NCBI GenBank assembly: GCA_003427395.1
Contig: BFEA01000252.1
Span: forward strand, 34,615-55,599
Source of the DNA: Chara braunii
Taxonomy: Eukaryota; Streptophyta; Charophyceae; Charales; Characeae
Direction of reading: 5' to 3'
Length of the DNA stretch: 20,985 bases
Shown here: piece by piece, positions 19,095-20,985 of the stretch
Layout of the letters: the number at the start of each line of letters is the position of its first letter
Position numbering within the stretch: position 1 is the first letter of the stretch
Notes under the pieces: generated by a model
Seen by the model: only the letters and a program-made list of their open reading frames with translations
Told to the model about the DNA's origin: nothing
The model's database searches: none
Translations under genes and position numbers: made by a program

Positions 19095-20216
19095 CTAAGC
19101 CAGGATCAAGAACAATCACCCAAACCAGGACCAGAAACAGACCCAAATGAGGACCAGAAACAATGGCACAAACTTGGAGAAGAAACGATCACACACGGGT
19201 TTTGCCAAAAAAACACAGAGCATTTCACTATCCCAAACGCTAAACTCGAGTTGCATCAATAAAAAACATGACAGGTTCTTGTCTTCTCTAACAACTCAAC
19301 ATGTCTCCATCTTCCCCCGAACCTAGCCCACCCTGATGACCAGCTACACTTTTTTTTCATTTCCCGCATTGCCTTATCGCCGAAGGAAAATAGTCAACCT
19401 CAGAGTGTGACGCCCACAGGAAGAAGGTAGGTGAGCGGGGAGGCTACTGGCACTCTCTCTCCCCTCCTCTTCCCCTACTTTATCCTCCTCTTTGTCCTCC
19501 TCCTCCTCCTCTCTTCCACCCTCTTCCACCTTTGTCTATCCTCTGCCGTCATGCCAATACCCCATCCTTCTCCTTCGCGTCTCTCCCACATGTCTCCTCT
19601 CCCCCCACCTCCTCTCAGTATCAGGAGAAAACCAAGTCTAGATTCAAAATTTAAAAATGTACTCCTACTCCTGTGCCGCCAGCCCCCTTCCTTCTCCACC
19701 ATACGATTCACCTTGCTCCTTGTCCTGAGCACACAGCTTGTGCCGCTTTACTTCTCAAATGTTTTCGCTCATCTCCGAAGCAATACACCGCACGCCTGTC
19801 CGCCTAATCTGCAAAAATTGGCAGATGGGCACGCACACACTCAACGCAATTGTTGGAGAAGCAAATGGGGAGCATGTGCACCCACCCAACACCCAATGGT
19901 TTTCAATGCCACAGCACATTTGATCTTCTACGAGGAAAATGTCACCTGATGCCTTCTGCTTCTGCTTCTGATGAACACACGATCCTCACCCATCGTCCCT
20001 CAGTGGCGCAACATCGACAGCCCAATCGCATGTTGATCATTTGCGGGATTATCAGCATCACATTGGAATGCCAACCCACACCTAATGCGACTGAGCTGGG
20101 TTGGGGAAAACCAGTGCCAACTGGCACAGGGACCCCTGGGCAGTGGCCAAATTATTGCTGCGGCGAACGTGAATGTTGGATTTCATCCTGTGTCCGGTCC
20201 TGTCCTGACACTGTGT

Positions 20217-20280
20217 TTCCCTTGAGATCTGCGTTCCAGCACTGAGACGTTCACATTCCAGCCCTCAGATCTCAAGGGGA

Positions 20281-20281
<1 letters not shown>
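20217..20281. repeat. Inverted repeat, 15-16-nt arms, beside (CT)n
   Basis: TTCCCTTGAGATCTG (20217-20231) and CAGATCTCAAGGGGAA (20266-20281) pair except for one extra G, with a 34-nt loop. A second inverted pair, TGTCCTGAC (about 20200-20208) and GTCAGGACA (about 20355-20364), brackets this hairpin and the (CT)n run. Confidence 0.85.

Positions 20282-20284
<3 letters not shown>

Positions 20285-20352
<68 letters not shown>
20285..20352. repeat. (CT)34 microsatellite
   Basis: An uninterrupted CT run of 68 bp. Confidence 0.98.
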
Positions 20353-20357
<5 letters not shown>

Positions 20358-20671
20358 CAGGACACAGGTAGAGAGCAGTGATAGGATCATAAAGGGAGAC
20401 AGTATTAATATAGCATCAAGATGTGGGGATCACAGTCGGGATGGGGGCCAGATCATGCACGATAACAAGTCGGGATGAAGGGAAGACAGTTCCAATAAGG
20501 TCGCGATAGGATGATCTGCCAGATGCAGGGAAGAATGGCCATAATTTTCTTTGGGGGAGAGAAATTGGAAAAGAAACTGGGATCTTGGAGGCGCGAAAGC
20601 CTCCTTACGAAATCAATAGAGAGACCGAGAATCACAGTCTGTACTTCATCAGCCACAGGATCTCCTCCATG

Positions 20672-20741
20672 CACGCACGGATTCGAACCGGCGCCCTCAG
20701 CCTCAAGAGCTGAGTCTCTTAACCACTACAGCCATGACACG
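20672..20741 (-). repeat. Degenerate tRNA-like sequence, possible SINE head
   Basis: The minus strand has a box A-like TGGCTGTAGTGG (20734-20723) followed by GTTAAGAGAC, a 5-bp anticodon-like stem TCAGC/GCTGA with a 7-nt loop, and a perfect box B GGTTCGAATCC (20689-20679). The loop lacks the invariant U33, the T stem has only three pairs and no acceptor stem forms. It is therefore not a working tRNA. Internal Pol III boxes with decayed arms are what tRNA-derived SINEs carry; the tail and target-site duplication were not resolved. Confidence 0.5.
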
Positions 20742-20810
20742 GTGTACAAAAGTGGATCCATGCCGGTCATGATATCCACCCCACCCCAGCAAGGCTGTAG
20801 TGTCCTTCAA

Positions 20811-20812
<2 letters not shown>

Positions 20813-20842
<30 letters not shown>
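20813..20842. repeat. (CA)15 microsatellite
   Basis: A CA dinucleotide run of about 30 bp. Confidence 0.95.
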
Positions 20843-20843
<1 letters not shown>

Positions 20844-20985
20844 CACACCACACAAGGCATCCGCCACACAGGCAGTAGTCGCACACTCCCCTCTCATCCA
20901 GCACAACTGCTTATCCAACAGTTTTATCCACGGGCCACCACATCCAGGTATAATTTCCGGGCTGGTTACCCGGTTGAAGTACAGT

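Larger units (their letters stand above)
19095..20985 (-). other. Intron upstream of exon 1, truncated by window edge
   Basis: At least 1.89 kb before the CTTAG acceptor at 19095. The N-terminal coding exon expected for the family was not found here. The stretch 19420-19730 is C/T-rich. It holds the tRNA-like sequence, an inverted repeat, and the (CT)n and (CA)n runs listed separately. Confidence 0.7.

Overview
This is a eukaryotic nuclear window dominated by one large, split gene on the minus strand. The gene runs right to left and is cut off at both window edges. I could rebuild five consecutive coding exons (19094-18877, 17116-14478, 11548-11321, 6399-5725, 871-383). The joins keep the reading frame, use GT-AG sites, and match from memory the known order of conserved blocks in plant CABIN1-like proteins (calcineurin-binding protein 1 homologues, the TPR-containing subunit of the HIRA histone-chaperone complex). 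About 1,416 codons are visible. The N-terminal roughly 80 residues and everything after the 'LHDE' block lie outside the window.

The protein resembles land-plant CABIN1 more than animal CABIN1. The introns are 1.8-4.9 kb and full of microsatellites and decayed repeats. This suggests a streptophyte with a large, repeat-rich genome, such as a charophyte like Chara; the organism is an inference.

The rest of the window is intronic. Intron 4 (872-5724) is the richest. It holds a U6 snRNA retropseudogene with an A-rich tail and a perfect 17-bp target-site duplication, a decayed LINE-like C-terminus on the plus strand, a frameshifted fragment of a GDP-mannose 4,6-dehydratase-like gene, and a possible nested coding exon with a consensus donor. 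Intron 3 (6400-11320) holds two minisatellites, a (GGGA)n tract, two long polypyrimidine blocks and a 20-bp-arm hairpin. It also contains a library artefact: the 38-bp Nextera mate-pair junction adapter at 8256-8293, so the assembly is chimeric there. Intron 2 has a (TG)n tract directly upstream of its 3' splice site. Intron 1 has a tandem duplication that copied the 3' splice site and would give a frameshift if the decoy were used. The upstream intron (19095-20985) holds a degenerate tRNA/SINE-like head, a (CT)34 tract next to an inverted repeat, and a (CA)n tract.

I saw no prokaryotic features, CRISPR, phage or intact transposon genes. I saw no clear new multi-gene system. The most informative unusual points are the duplicated splice acceptor, the U6 retropseudogene, the captured GMD fragment, the possible nested exon and the embedded sequencing adapter.
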